A stretch of 64,000 nt of DNA from G965207125 sp965207125 (GTDB taxonomy: Bacteria > Pseudomonadota > Alphaproteobacteria > Puniceispirillales > UBA1172). How positions within the stretch are numbered: the first letter of the stretch is position 1; every line of letters starts with the position of its first letter. A program made the position numbers and the translations under genes. Of this stretch, positions 7,701 to 17,308 are shown piece after piece. The stretch lies in contig OZ242263.1 in NCBI GenBank assembly GCA_965207125.1, positions 186,001-250,000 on the forward strand, in the 5' to 3' direction. The notes beneath the pieces were generated by a model. The model was not told where the DNA came from and ran no database searches. It saw nothing but the letters and a program-made list of their open reading frames with translations.

Positions 7701-10051
7701 TCGAAGAACAACTACGAGAGCTGCGTGAGATGCGTTTTCGCTATGAGGATGAAGATCAAAAAGCACTAGCTAAAGAAAAAGAAACCTTAAAGTCTCTCAA
7801 GGAGGACAGCCGCTTTCTGCCAACTCTCTTCTGCTCGCCCACGATGGAACTGGGCGTCGATATTTCCGAAATGAATGTGGTTTTTCTGCGCAACGCCCCC
7901 CCAACGGCAGCTAATTATGCCCAGCGAAGTGGTCGAGCAGGACGGAGTGGACAATCCGCATTGATCTTAACCTATTGTGCAGCACAGAGCCCTCATGACC
8001 AATACTTCTTCGACAGAAAGACCGATCTCGTCGATGGTGTGGTGATTCCACCCTCCATTGATCTCAAGAATCGCGACCTTATTGAGAGCCATCTGAATGC
8101 AGAATGGTTGGCATCGCTTGGCATGGAATTGGTGGATGAAGGCATAGAGCTTAAGGAAAATATCAGGGAAAACCTTGATTTGAACGAAGACTCAGACAAA
8201 GCCCTTCTTACTGAGATCCGTGATGTTGCGTCGTCTAAAAAAACTGCCGATAGAGCGAAAGAGCTCATTGAGAGGGTACTCGAGGCGCTAGAAAAGGATT
8301 ACGTGGAGGAAAAACCACAGTGGTTCACGTCAATCTCTGATGATATTATCTCGAATGCTCCTGCTCGCTTCGATAAAGCCTTCAATCGTTGGCGGGATCT
8401 TATGAAGGCAGCAGAGCGCGCGATTGGGCTCGCAGAGCAAACACTCAAAGACTACACGATTTCTCAAAGTGAGCGGAAAGCGGCGCAAAATCGCCTGAAC
8501 AGGGGTAACGCTCAACGTGATCTCTTGCTCTCTACTCAATCTAGTAAAAACAATGACTTCTATCTTTACCGTTACCTTGCAACTGAAGGTTTCTTGCCCG
8601 GCTATAACTTCCCGCGCCTGCCTTTGATGGCTTATGTTCAGGACAGTAAGGATGGTAAAAAACAGCGTTATATTCAACGTGCTCGTTTCCTTGCTATTTC
8701 TGAGTTTGGACCTAAAAGCCTCGTCTATCACGAAGGGCGGGTATTCCGGGTTGATAAAGCCCTTCTCAAGGAGGGAGGTGAGCGAGGTGATGATCTTCTG
8801 AGCACAAAGTCCCGGTCGCTTTGCCCATCCTGCGGGGCAAGTCACGATGGTGACGACCGCGAACGATGCCATGTCTGCGATAACTCTTTGGGCAAATCGG
8901 CTTTGATTACAAACCTCTACCGTATCGAGAATGTTGGCACTCGACCAGCTGAGCGTATTACCTCCAATGACGGGGAGCGCAGACGTCAGGGTTTTGAGAT
9001 CCAGACAACCTTCGCTTTTGATGCTTCAAATTATAGAAACTCCCAGATAGTATCTGATGATGAGGGTGATATCTTTACCGTTGATTATGCTCAGGCCGCT
9101 AACATTAGCCGGATTAATAAAGGTCTACGCAGGCGCAAAAACAAAGCACAAATTGGCTTCGTCATCAACCCAAAGACAGGTGAATGGGTTAGTCAGGAAA
9201 AGGGTAATAAAAGCGAAGAGAATCGTCCCGACGATATTCGCCAAACCATTGTTCCGATTGTGGAAGATCGCAAGAATGCGCTTCTTATTCGCTTCAATGA
9301 CAAATGGATTGCAGAACTTGGTAAAGAAAGTGACAAGACCATTGCCACACTTCAGCATGCTCTAGCCCGTGGAATAGAGGCTGTTTATCAGCTTGAAGAA
9401 GGCGAAATTCTGGTTGAGCCGACACCATCACGACAAGATCGGAAAGCGCTTTTTTTCTATGAGGCCACTGAAGGTGGCGCAGGCGCATTGGAACAAATTT
9501 TGTCTGAGAAAAGCAGTTTATCTAAGATTGCTCGCAAAACCCTCGAAATCATGCACTTCGAGCCTTCGAGCTTTGAAGAGGCGAGAAATGATATCAACGC
9601 GCTTAAGGAAAAGCCTGATATTGATTGTGTTGCGGGGTGTTATCGTTGCGTGCTGTCGTATTTTAACCAACCTGATCACGAGGATATCGAGCGTAGGGAT
9701 GAGGCGATGCAGAAGATGCTTTTGCGTCTCGTGTTTATGGGGGCCTTTACTCCTAGCGAAACCAACCAGAAACCTCAGCCAATTTCTGATCTCCCTTCAG
9801 CTGCGTCTGAAGCCGCTATTGTTGATATGGACGGATTACCTCTGGCTGATGATAAGCCCTTGCGGATTGCTGGGGCTGAAATTACCAAATTTTGGCGTAA
9901 AAAACGTATCGTAGCGCTGTATGAACATGAGGTGAATAATGACCTTCTTGAGGCTTTGACAGCCAAGGGCGTGCGTCATTTTGTTTTACCGTCTGACCCT
10001 ACACAACAAGCTGAGATTCTTGATCAGCTTAAAGCTGCTTTGAAAGGTTAA
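4769..10051 (+). CDS. Large DEAD/DEAH helicase with DUF1998-type C-terminus (DrmA-DrmB/MrfA/DruE-like)
   Basis: 1760 residues, first large gene of the defence operon. The SF2 helicase core has Walker A TGTGSGKS (114-121), motif II DELH (236-239), motif III GTSAT, and motif VI RSGRAGRSG (about 1053-1061). Between the lobes lie CxxC pairs (FCRSCG, FCPFC) that resemble zinc ribbons, and more occur near LCPSCG and CHVC. The C-terminus carries the cysteine cluster C1620-x3-C1624-x2-C1627 followed by SYFNQ, typical of DUF1998/MZB helicases such as MrfA/YprA. In DISARM these activities are split between DrmA (helicase) and DrmB (DUF1998); Druantia's DruE is also a very large helicase with DUF1998. 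With a DrmD-type and a methylase gene following, I read it as a fused DrmA-DrmB equivalent that would load on or scan invading DNA. The exact system name is inference. Confidence 0.9.
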   Translation: MNVFKLDDAVIKQYKAFSRSFTKIKSSKISSKVDKLYDDNRFWPAPLLQVNPHYASDSSIKDFVDGGILEPECADIFQGKGRSTDQANSTLKLYKHQEQAISFAKERKSYVVTTGTGSGKSLCFFIPIINAALKAKKAGEKAKTRAIVIYPMNALANSQFKELERRLGSTVGDQNEVTYARYTSQDDQEERERIKANPPDILLTNFMMLEHLMTRQSDLDSQVLLNCKGLEFIVLDELHTYRGRQGADVAMLMRRLRSRIGDSERPPLCIGTSATMASEGKESEKNEEISKISSQIFGTTIGSDAVITETLIRITNPEKIGNASLTGLREAVAKAAKGDVAKDRSNADFVEDPLAIWVETRIGLKNIEKKPERAKPISLKEASEDLAKDCDLSVDLCEKALQEALIGYSIPEEVRVLGSNEPSPLFAFKLHQFIAGAGRLYTTLCPEGERDVTFNGQIFNPNNKKQRLYPTHFCRSCGQEFHPVTLRVRADSKVFEKREIDDIPVEGDEDDEDADWGFLMPEPPGDDFTFSNKDEDYPDAWLYTRADGEKRLKKTHREKRAQLHSVAPDGSALGMRRAWFLPGKYRFCPFCRDVNTSPARDINKLASLAAESRSSATTILLKTVLQWMNSQDPNSQDPEIHKDSRKLLSFTDNRQDAALQAGHFNDFIFVTMLRGAIIAVLKSRVSLDEVSIGQEVQKALGFLADPNSDSRANEWLVNAGLKGERRNEAEGLLRQNLQHLFWIDQRRDWRYTNPNLEQLGLLVAQYKYIDDIAADNDVFQDSPILSNASPEERCDALKTLYDYMRKGLAVDCMALNRYKLEEQAGKSYNLIKSPWNIEEDSLTTSTIFMAEPPNRKGMRNKDEDKLLRGSPTSAIGRQIRDFKFNGRRLESKEVREVVEGLLKASENYGSVIKVENSFAGMGWRLVGSIIQFKFDKTLKAKKITNDFFARLYLNIAELLASDDQTLFGFEGREHTAQVEEQLRELREMRFRYEDEDQKALAKEKETLKSLKEDSRFLPTLFCSPTMELGVDISEMNVVFLRNAPPTAANYAQRSGRAGRSGQSALILTYCAAQSPHDQYFFDRKTDLVDGVVIPPSIDLKNRDLIESHLNAEWLASLGMELVDEGIELKENIRENLDLNEDSDKALLTEIRDVASSKKTADRAKELIERVLEALEKDYVEEKPQWFTSISDDIISNAPARFDKAFNRWRDLMKAAERAIGLAEQTLKDYTISQSERKAAQNRLNRGNAQRDLLLSTQSSKNNDFYLYRYLATEGFLPGYNFPRLPLMAYVQDSKDGKKQRYIQRARFLAISEFGPKSLVYHEGRVFRVDKALLKEGGERGDDLLSTKSRSLCPSCGASHDGDDRERCHVCDNSLGKSALITNLYRIENVGTRPAERITSNDGERRRQGFEIQTTFAFDASNYRNSQIVSDDEGDIFTVDYAQAANISRINKGLRRRKNKAQIGFVINPKTGEWVSQEKGNKSEENRPDDIRQTIVPIVEDRKNALLIRFNDKWIAELGKESDKTIATLQHALARGIEAVYQLEEGEILVEPTPSRQDRKALFFYEATEGGAGALEQILSEKSSLSKIARKTLEIMHFEPSSFEEARNDINALKEKPDIDCVAGCYRCVLSYFNQPDHEDIERRDEAMQKMLLRLVFMGAFTPSETNQKPQPISDLPSAASEAAIVDMDGLPLADDKPLRIAGAEITKFWRKKRIVALYEHEVNNDLLEALTAKGVRHFVLPSDPTQQAEILDQLKAALKG

Positions 10052-10054
10052 ACC

Positions 10055-12913
10055 ATGGGCGTTGCCGAGGATTTTTCTCCCGGGAAATTGGTCAGAGCGC
10101 GGGGCCGTGAGTGGGTTGTGGTTGACGCCCCAGATACGGCTCCAAATACCGCCCCAGATACCTTAACTTTGCGACCACTATCTGGATCCGAGGATGATCT
10201 GGAAACCATCATTCCAGAAATAGAAGCAGAACCGGTCTTAGATGCACAATTTGATCCCCCCACTCTGAGTAAAACTGACGAAGGTTACGCTGCACAACGC
10301 CTTAGTGGAAGTGTTGCCGCACAACTTCTGCGTGATGCTTTACGCTTGTCGTTACGTCGTGGTGCTGGGCCCTTTCGCAGTGCTGGACGGCTTAACTTTG
10401 CGCCTAGGGCTTATCAGCTTGCGCCCCTGATGATGGCCCTGCGTCAGGATGTTATCCGCTTGCTGATCGCTGATGATGTTGGTGTGGGTAAGACAATTGA
10501 GGCAGGCCTAATTCTCCGAGAACTGCTAGATCGCGGCGAAATCGATTGCTTCACGGTTCTTTGCCCACCTCATCTTGTCGAACAGTGGACCACCGAGCTT
10601 GAGAGCAAGTTTTCAATCCCGGCAACCCCGGTGACTGCATCTGCTGCCGCTCGCCTTGAACGCGACCTGCCGAACACCACCTCCATTTTTGAGGCCTACC
10701 CATTCACTGTCGTGAGTATGGATTTCATCAAGAGCGAGCGCCGGTTCCATGACTTCAAGCGGGCATGCCCAAACATGGTTGTTGTTGATGAAGCCCACTC
10801 TGCGGTGAGTGCAGGTAAAGGGCGTCAACAGCGATTTGAATTGGTTCGTTCTCTTGCGGATGACACAGAGCGCAACCTTATCCTTTTAACTGCAACGCCG
10901 CACTCGGGTGATGACACCGCATTTTATAACCTGCTGGGCCTCTTAGATAAAGATTTTGAGCATTTGCATGATGATGAAAGTGGTGATATCCAGCGCCAGC
11001 GTCAGCTTCGTGAAAAGCTTGCAAACCATTTCATCCAACGTCGGCGAAGGGATATTGATGCTTGGAAAGAACCAGGGTTATTCCCCCAACATGAAACCTC
11101 AGAGCTCAAATATCGCCTCACTGGGGAATACGAAGAATTTTACGGCAAGATTCTTGATTACTGCGCTGAGGTGATTGAATCTGTTGAAGGCGAAACCAAG
11201 CAACGACTCGCTTTCTGGGGAACTCTCGCGCTGATGCAGTGCGTAGGTTCCAGTCCGGCGGCCGCTGCTAGAGCACTCAAAACACGTGCGCAGTTTGATC
11301 CAAACGCCGTATCGGAAAGTGAACAGATCGCACAAATACTGGATGACGAAGAACTTTTAGAAAATGATCTCGAACCCGGTATTGGCATCGAAGATCTCAG
11401 TCTTCGGGTACTTATTGATACGGCGGACCGCCTCTCTGCGGATGTTGAAAAAGATCCAAAGTTCAAAGCTCTTATAAAGGCTCTATCGGATCTCTTAGCC
11501 AAGAGGCACTCGCCTGTCATTTTCTGCCGCTATATTGCCACAGCAGAGCAAATTGGCGCGACTCTTAAAAAGCTTTTCAAGCATGATGTGGATGTGGATG
11601 TGGTGACGGGTGCCATACCATCTGAAGAACGAGGACGCCGTGTTGAAGAATTAGGTGACCGAGAAAAGCGTATTTTAGTTGCAACAGATTGCTTGTCGGA
11701 GGGCATCAACCTTCAAGAGTGGTTCGATGCTGTCATCCACTACGACTTATCTTGGAATCCTACCCGCCACCAACAGCGAGAGGGTCGCGTTGACCGATTT
11801 GGCCAGAAGAAGTCCGTAGTCAGAAGCCTTCTCATGTATGGCGAGAACAATCCCGTTGATGGTGCAGTGCTAAGAGTCATCATCCGCAAAGCTGAAGTCA
11901 TTGCTAAACAAACAGGCGTTCGTGTCCCACTGCCCGATGACCAAGGTAGTTTGACAAAAGCACTGATGTCGGCTGTTATATTACGTGCCCGTAAGAAAAA
12001 ACAGATGGACCTTGATCTTGATTTTACAAATTCTGAGGAGGCCAAAAAGATTGAACTCGCATGGCTTAATGCTTCAGAGCAGGAAAAAAAGACCCGCACC
12101 ATCTTTGCTCAAAACTCATTAAAACCTGAAGAAGTTATCGTTGAGTGGGAGGAAACCCAGTCTGCGTTGGGTGGATACGAAGACACTGAACGCTTTATCT
12201 TGCAGGCGATGAAGCGTTTAGGGTTGCCTTTGGACCCCCTGAAAAACGATACTTACAAAGTATCGCTTCATCGAGCACCGGAGCATATCAAGGAGCGGTT
12301 TATCTCCGAAAGTTTGATTGAAGAGGCTGACGAAAAACCGCTCAAGATTAGTTTTTCTGCTCGCCCGCCAAGTGGGGCGATTTCAATCCATCGTGCCCAT
12401 GCTCTACCGAGTGTTTTGGCGGAAACATTCCTAGAACAAGCCCTCGACAAATATGCAGATGTGGAGACACTGTTCACCTTGCCCCGCCTTGGTGCGTGGG
12501 AAAATGGATGTGTGAAAGAAGTCACATGGCTCGCGCTGCTCAGAGTGCGCCACCGCATTGATTCTCGAGGCAAGTTAGGGCCTAAGTTTGCAATGGCTGA
12601 AGAAGCAACAGCCATTGCGTTCAGTGCGTTGACTAAAGCCCCCCTTTGTCAAAACGGAGACGCTCTTGTTCTTCTTGATCGTGAAGGGCGAGATTTGGAT
12701 GAAACCACCAGATGGGAGCAATTAGAGCGCGGTCTCAATGCGCTGGCAAGCTTGCAGCCAGCCCTCGATACATTTGCCCAAGAGCGCTCAAAAATACTGG
12801 CGTCTGCCCATGTTCGGGCGCGCCAAGCTTTAGGCTCTAAAGCCCAAGTAAATGTGAACGCAGTTTCCCCTTTGGATATCATCGGGTTTTATGTGTTAAT
12901 GCCTTGTTTGTAA
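10055..12913 (+). CDS. drmD: SNF2-family helicase, DrmD-like
   Basis: 952 residues, starting 3 nt after the upstream gene. It opens with the FSPGKLVRARGREW segment and the GAGPFRSAGR stretch that I associate with DrmD proteins of class 1 DISARM. The SNF2 ATPase core follows: Walker A GVGKT with K146, DEAH box at 245-248, motif III LLTATPHSGD, and C-terminal motif VI EGRVDRFGQ (about 576-584). SNF2 proteins translocate on double-stranded DNA. In DISARM, DrmD goes with the adenine methyltransferase DrmMI, as it does here. Length and domain order are normal and I see no disruption. Helicase identity is firm; DrmD assignment rests on remembered family features and gene order. Confidence 0.88.
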   Translation: MGVAEDFSPGKLVRARGREWVVVDAPDTAPNTAPDTLTLRPLSGSEDDLETIIPEIEAEPVLDAQFDPPTLSKTDEGYAAQRLSGSVAAQLLRDALRLSLRRGAGPFRSAGRLNFAPRAYQLAPLMMALRQDVIRLLIADDVGVGKTIEAGLILRELLDRGEIDCFTVLCPPHLVEQWTTELESKFSIPATPVTASAAARLERDLPNTTSIFEAYPFTVVSMDFIKSERRFHDFKRACPNMVVVDEAHSAVSAGKGRQQRFELVRSLADDTERNLILLTATPHSGDDTAFYNLLGLLDKDFEHLHDDESGDIQRQRQLREKLANHFIQRRRRDIDAWKEPGLFPQHETSELKYRLTGEYEEFYGKILDYCAEVIESVEGETKQRLAFWGTLALMQCVGSSPAAAARALKTRAQFDPNAVSESEQIAQILDDEELLENDLEPGIGIEDLSLRVLIDTADRLSADVEKDPKFKALIKALSDLLAKRHSPVIFCRYIATAEQIGATLKKLFKHDVDVDVVTGAIPSEERGRRVEELGDREKRILVATDCLSEGINLQEWFDAVIHYDLSWNPTRHQQREGRVDRFGQKKSVVRSLLMYGENNPVDGAVLRVIIRKAEVIAKQTGVRVPLPDDQGSLTKALMSAVILRARKKKQMDLDLDFTNSEEAKKIELAWLNASEQEKKTRTIFAQNSLKPEEVIVEWEETQSALGGYEDTERFILQAMKRLGLPLDPLKNDTYKVSLHRAPEHIKERFISESLIEEADEKPLKISFSARPPSGAISIHRAHALPSVLAETFLEQALDKYADVETLFTLPRLGAWENGCVKEVTWLALLRVRHRIDSRGKLGPKFAMAEEATAIAFSALTKAPLCQNGDALVLLDREGRDLDETTRWEQLERGLNALASLQPALDTFAQERSKILASAHVRARQALGSKAQVNVNAVSPLDIIGFYVLMPCL

Positions 12914-12922
12914 GGACAAAGA

Positions 12923-15900
12923 ATGGCTAGCCCAACAAAAAAGCGTAAACAAACCCGTCGTTCAACTCGTTTGGACTTTTCCGCTATCGAGGTCGTGAGC
13001 GGTCTCCTTCCAACGGATGTTATCGCACAAGTTGCCACTGGTGATGCTAGCGAGCAAAGTGATGAAGACTACGGTATTCCGAAAGGCCTAAAGCTGCGGG
13101 ATGAAATTGCTCGTTATTATCAGATTGCGCGCGCTCATTGGGAGACCTTTATGGTTGCACAAGATAGCAATTCCAGTGCGCCAAACAGATTTGTTCAAAA
13201 CCTGTTAGTCGAATGTTTTGGTTTCAAAACACTTACCACGTCATCAGGGCGAGTGGTTGGAAACCGACGGTTTCCCATAAATTTTAAAGCTGAAAGCGGC
13301 CGTATCCCAGTTGTTATTGCACCGTCTGCACCGACCGATAGTCGCAAGTCGGGTATAGATGAAGCGTTACCGCAGTTTGGCGATGACTCTCGACGTCGAT
13401 CGGCCACCCAGCTTCTTCAAGATTATCTGAATGCTGACGAAAACGTCTTGTGGGGTATCACTTGTGACGGCAGCACGCTGCGTATCATGCGAGGTAACGC
13501 AAGCTTGACGCGCCCTGCATGGATCGAGGCGGACATAGAGAAAATATTCAAAGAAAGTTTATTTTCTGATTTTTCAGCCCTTTGGCTCCTTCTCCATGCA
13601 TCACGCTTTGGCATTGTTGGTAATAACCTGTCCGACTGTCCGATCGAGCGCTGGAAGGAGCGTAGCCGTTTGGATGGCGTGGCCGTCAAGGATAACTTGC
13701 GACTAGGGGTGGAAGCCGCACTTATTGAATTGGGGAGCGGATTCTTGAAACACCCGCATAACAAGGATCTTCTGGAAAGTCTCAGATCCGGCGACATGAA
13801 GAAGCAAGCATATTACGAAGAACTTTTACGTCTTGTTTACCGCCTGATTTTCTTGTTTGCGGCGGAAGACCGAAATCTTCTGCATGCACCCAATACCAAA
13901 AACGCGGCTAAAAAATCTTACTTAGGTGGATATTCGCTCAACCGCTTGCGGGAACGTTGTGTCCGTAGCGCCTCTCTGGATAAAAACATTGATGCTTGGG
14001 AGGGAATGAAATCCCTCTTCAATGCACTCGCCGAGGGGCAACCCGCCCTTGGTCTGATTGCGCTGGGGGGACTGTTCGAGCCGAAAAAACTCTCTCATCT
14101 TACGGCTTATAAAATCGAAAACAAGCAATTTCTAAAAGCAATCTGGTACATCTCTTGGTTTCGCCCTGAAGGTCAAGCTATGAGCAAAATCAACTGGCGA
14201 GATATGGAAACCGAAGAACTGGGTTCGGTCTATGAAAGTCTTTTGGAACTTACTCCGGATCTTAATCTTGGATCTCGAGATTTCATCTTCGTGAAAGGTG
14301 ACGAGACGAGGGGTAACGCACGTAAAGTGTCCGGGTCTTATTATACTCCTGACTCGCTTGTGGAACTGCTGCTCGATACCACTCTGGATCCGGTACTGGA
14401 CGCGGCTGAAGCTAGAAACCTTGAAGACCCGAGTGCTGAAATCTTAAAACTTTCAATTATAGACCCCACCTGTGGCTCGGGTCACTTTCTGCTCGGAGCG
14501 GCACGGCGTGCCGCCGTCCGCATCGCACGCCATAGAATGCCTGGAGCAATCAGCATCGAGGTTTTCCAACATGCCATGCGCGAGGTCGTTAGCAGCTGTA
14601 TCTACGGCGCGGACCGTAACCCTATGGCAGTCGAACTATGCAAAGTTGCGCTTTGGATTGAAGCACTGGAACCCGGCAAACCATTGTCGTTCCTCGATGC
14701 TCGTATCCAGTGCGGCAATAGCCTGATCGGGATTTTTGATTACGATATGCTCAAGGCCGGCATTCCAAACGATGCTTACAAGGCGATGCCAGGCGATGAT
14801 AAGGCGGTTGCCAAGGCTTTCGAGCGACTCAACAAGGGTGAGCGTGATGGCAAGGCGGCTTCTGGTTTCATTAGCTCGTTCTCTGCGCCTAAGGAAATAG
14901 CAGATGATGCCACCCGCATTGCGGCCATGCCTGAAGACACGCTGAAAGAGGTCAAATCTAAAGCTAAAGCTTTTGCTCGATATGAAGGGGCAGAACAAAG
15001 GCAGCGCCTCAAACTCGCTTGTGATATGTATGTGGCAGCGTTTTTTGCATCCAAAATCGGCGAAGTGCCTACCGCACGTACTCTGGCCGATATGATTGTC
15101 CCCACCACCGGGACTATGTGGGGAGTCTTTAGCGGCGTCACAGCGCCGGATCTTATCCGTGTCCATTCAAACGAGGCAGCTAAAAAAAGCAATGCTTTGC
15201 ATTGGCCGCTTGCCTTCCCATCTGTGATGGTAAGAGGCGGGTTTGATGCTGTGGTGGGCAACCCACCTTGGGAACGCATCAAACTGCAAGAGCAGGAGTT
15301 CTTTGCTTCGCGTGCCCCTGAAATTGCGACTGCAAAAAACAAGGCTGCACGGGAGAAGAAAATCAAAACTCTTTCTGAGGCAGAATCTGACTCACGTGAA
15401 GGCAAGCTGTTCCTTGAATTTCAGGAGGCTAAGCGGGCGGCGGAGGCTTCAAGCACCTTTGCTCATAAGTCGGGGCGCTTCCCACTATCCGGGGTTGGAG
15501 ATGTCAATACATACGCTTTGTTTGCCGAGCATTTCTCAAGGCTTGCGCGCCGCATTCAAAAACCAACCCAATCTGGGCAATCCACCGTACCAGCAGCAAA
15601 TACCGACAGACGAGAGGTTTTGGGCATGCACCAAGCCGGTCGTGCAGGCATGATTGTGCCAACCGGCATTGCTACGGACAGCGCAACAAGTGGGTTCTTT
15701 AAAGATCTTGTTGAGTCCAAGCGGCTGAATGCTCTTTATGATTTCGAGAATAGAAAAGGGATGTTTCTTGATGTGCATCGCAGCTTTAAGTTTTCGGCGC
15801 TGTCGATGGGCCCCACAATCTATGCAAAATTCGCTTTCTTTCTTCATGATGTTGCGATGCTTGAAGAAAAAGAGCGCCGCTTCACACTCAGCCCCGAACA

Positions 15901-17305
15901 GATTGAGTCTATCAATCCGAATACGAAAACAGCCCCTATATTCCGGTCACGAGCAGATGCCGAACTGACAGCCAAGCTTTATTCCAAAGTGCCTATTCTA
16001 CTCGAAAAATGCCCTGAACACCCGGGAAGAGACAAGAATCCTTGGGGGATCAGTTTGCAGAGCATGTTCCATATGTCTGGTGACAGTGGTTTTTTTAAGG
16101 GGGAGGATGATCTTATATGGGACGACGACTTCTCACCCGATGGAGCAGATTGGAAACATTTGGACGGGCGGCGCTACGTGCCACTCTATGAGGCCAAAAT
16201 GATCCATCACTATGACCATCGCTGGGCGACCTATAATAGTGAAGATGCGGGAGCCGTCCGTGATATGACTTTAGAAGAAAAACAGAACCCCAATATTGAA
16301 CCTACCCCCAGATATTGGTTGCCAGAAGAAGAAGTCGATAGGCGTGCTAGTCGTGTACCGCAGCACCTCAAGAAAGCATTCAAGAAAGAGGAGTCACAGG
16401 CTTGCTTGAAAGCCCTTGCGGAATGGGTGCTGGGGGGTACTGAGGGGTTGGATGTGAAAAATCCCATCGCTTCACTTAATGAGATTAGGAAACACTTGTT
16501 CGATGTTCTGGGTAAGGATGAGGTTTTAAGTTCTATCGCAGGGCCAAACCTCCAAAAATGGCTGAGCACCGTCGCTCCGCAATGCGTTGAAATGCAGCAT
16601 TACACGCCGCTGTTATCGGAGGATTTAGATTTCATTCGGGATTATGACGGGGATAACTGGTGTGAATTGGTTGGCGGGCTGATTGCGCGTAAGAAGCCTC
16701 GTTGGTTGATGGGGTATCGCAGTATTACAAGATCGACCGATGAGAGGACTGTAGTGGGGGGAATGTTCCCAAAAGTCGGTGTGGGTAACAATCTACCAAT
16801 ATGGTCTCCGAGTGCGAGATTCTCAGCAAAACAGGTCTCAGTGCTATGCGGATTACTCTCCTCTCTCACATTCGACTTTATTGCTCGGCAGAAAATTGGT
16901 GGCTCAAATCTAAATTTTTTTATTATTGAACAACTTCCGGTAATTCCACCTGAAGATTTTAGCGATTCTGAGATTGACCTCATTTCAGGCTATGTGGCTG
17001 AGCTCACATACACAAGCGATGCCATGAGCCCGTGGGCAAAAGACCTTGGTTACACAGGCGAGCCATTCGCCTTTGATCCTGACCGACGTGCTCACTTGCG
17101 GGCAGAGATTGATGCCTTCTTTGCCAAAAAATATGGACTGACGCGGGACGAGCTGCATTATGTTCTCGACCCGCACGATATTAAAGGTGAACATTATCCG
17201 TCTGAAACTTTTAGAGGTTTGAGAAAGAACGAAATGGAGCGATTTGGTGAATACCGCACGCAACGTCTGGTGCGGTGCGTCTTTGACCGAATGATAGGAC
17301 ACTGA
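12923..17305 (+). CDS. Large adenine-N6 DNA methyltransferase, DrmMI/Eco57I-like
   Basis: 1460 residues, third gene of the operon, 9 nt after the DrmD-like gene. The methyltransferase core has the TRD-linked start GSYYTPDSLVELL, the AdoMet motif DPTCGSGHFLLG (from D514) and the catalytic NPPW motif (about 780-783), which marks N6-adenine methylation. A long N-terminal region (about 470 residues) precedes the core and a large C-terminal region, presumably for target recognition, follows it. Such size fits DrmMI, PglX and Eco57I-type enzymes. In DISARM the methylase marks host DNA as self while the helicases attack unmarked DNA. No PD-(D/E)xK nuclease motif is evident to me, so cutting would need another protein, for example the HNH protein next door. 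The recognition sequence cannot be read from the protein. Confidence 0.88.
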   Translation: MASPTKKRKQTRRSTRLDFSAIEVVSGLLPTDVIAQVATGDASEQSDEDYGIPKGLKLRDEIARYYQIARAHWETFMVAQDSNSSAPNRFVQNLLVECFGFKTLTTSSGRVVGNRRFPINFKAESGRIPVVIAPSAPTDSRKSGIDEALPQFGDDSRRRSATQLLQDYLNADENVLWGITCDGSTLRIMRGNASLTRPAWIEADIEKIFKESLFSDFSALWLLLHASRFGIVGNNLSDCPIERWKERSRLDGVAVKDNLRLGVEAALIELGSGFLKHPHNKDLLESLRSGDMKKQAYYEELLRLVYRLIFLFAAEDRNLLHAPNTKNAAKKSYLGGYSLNRLRERCVRSASLDKNIDAWEGMKSLFNALAEGQPALGLIALGGLFEPKKLSHLTAYKIENKQFLKAIWYISWFRPEGQAMSKINWRDMETEELGSVYESLLELTPDLNLGSRDFIFVKGDETRGNARKVSGSYYTPDSLVELLLDTTLDPVLDAAEARNLEDPSAEILKLSIIDPTCGSGHFLLGAARRAAVRIARHRMPGAISIEVFQHAMREVVSSCIYGADRNPMAVELCKVALWIEALEPGKPLSFLDARIQCGNSLIGIFDYDMLKAGIPNDAYKAMPGDDKAVAKAFERLNKGERDGKAASGFISSFSAPKEIADDATRIAAMPEDTLKEVKSKAKAFARYEGAEQRQRLKLACDMYVAAFFASKIGEVPTARTLADMIVPTTGTMWGVFSGVTAPDLIRVHSNEAAKKSNALHWPLAFPSVMVRGGFDAVVGNPPWERIKLQEQEFFASRAPEIATAKNKAAREKKIKTLSEAESDSREGKLFLEFQEAKRAAEASSTFAHKSGRFPLSGVGDVNTYALFAEHFSRLARRIQKPTQSGQSTVPAANTDRREVLGMHQAGRAGMIVPTGIATDSATSGFFKDLVESKRLNALYDFENRKGMFLDVHRSFKFSALSMGPTIYAKFAFFLHDVAMLEEKERRFTLSPEQIESINPNTKTAPIFRSRADAELTAKLYSKVPILLEKCPEHPGRDKNPWGISLQSMFHMSGDSGFFKGEDDLIWDDDFSPDGADWKHLDGRRYVPLYEAKMIHHYDHRWATYNSEDAGAVRDMTLEEKQNPNIEPTPRYWLPEEEVDRRASRVPQHLKKAFKKEESQACLKALAEWVLGGTEGLDVKNPIASLNEIRKHLFDVLGKDEVLSSIAGPNLQKWLSTVAPQCVEMQHYTPLLSEDLDFIRDYDGDNWCELVGGLIARKKPRWLMGYRSITRSTDERTVVGGMFPKVGVGNNLPIWSPSARFSAKQVSVLCGLLSSLTFDFIARQKIGGSNLNFFIIEQLPVIPPEDFSDSEIDLISGYVAELTYTSDAMSPWAKDLGYTGEPFAFDPDRRAHLRAEIDAFFAKKYGLTRDELHYVLDPHDIKGEHYPSETFRGLRKNEMERFGEYRTQRLVRCVFDRMIGH

Positions 17306-17308
17306 CAC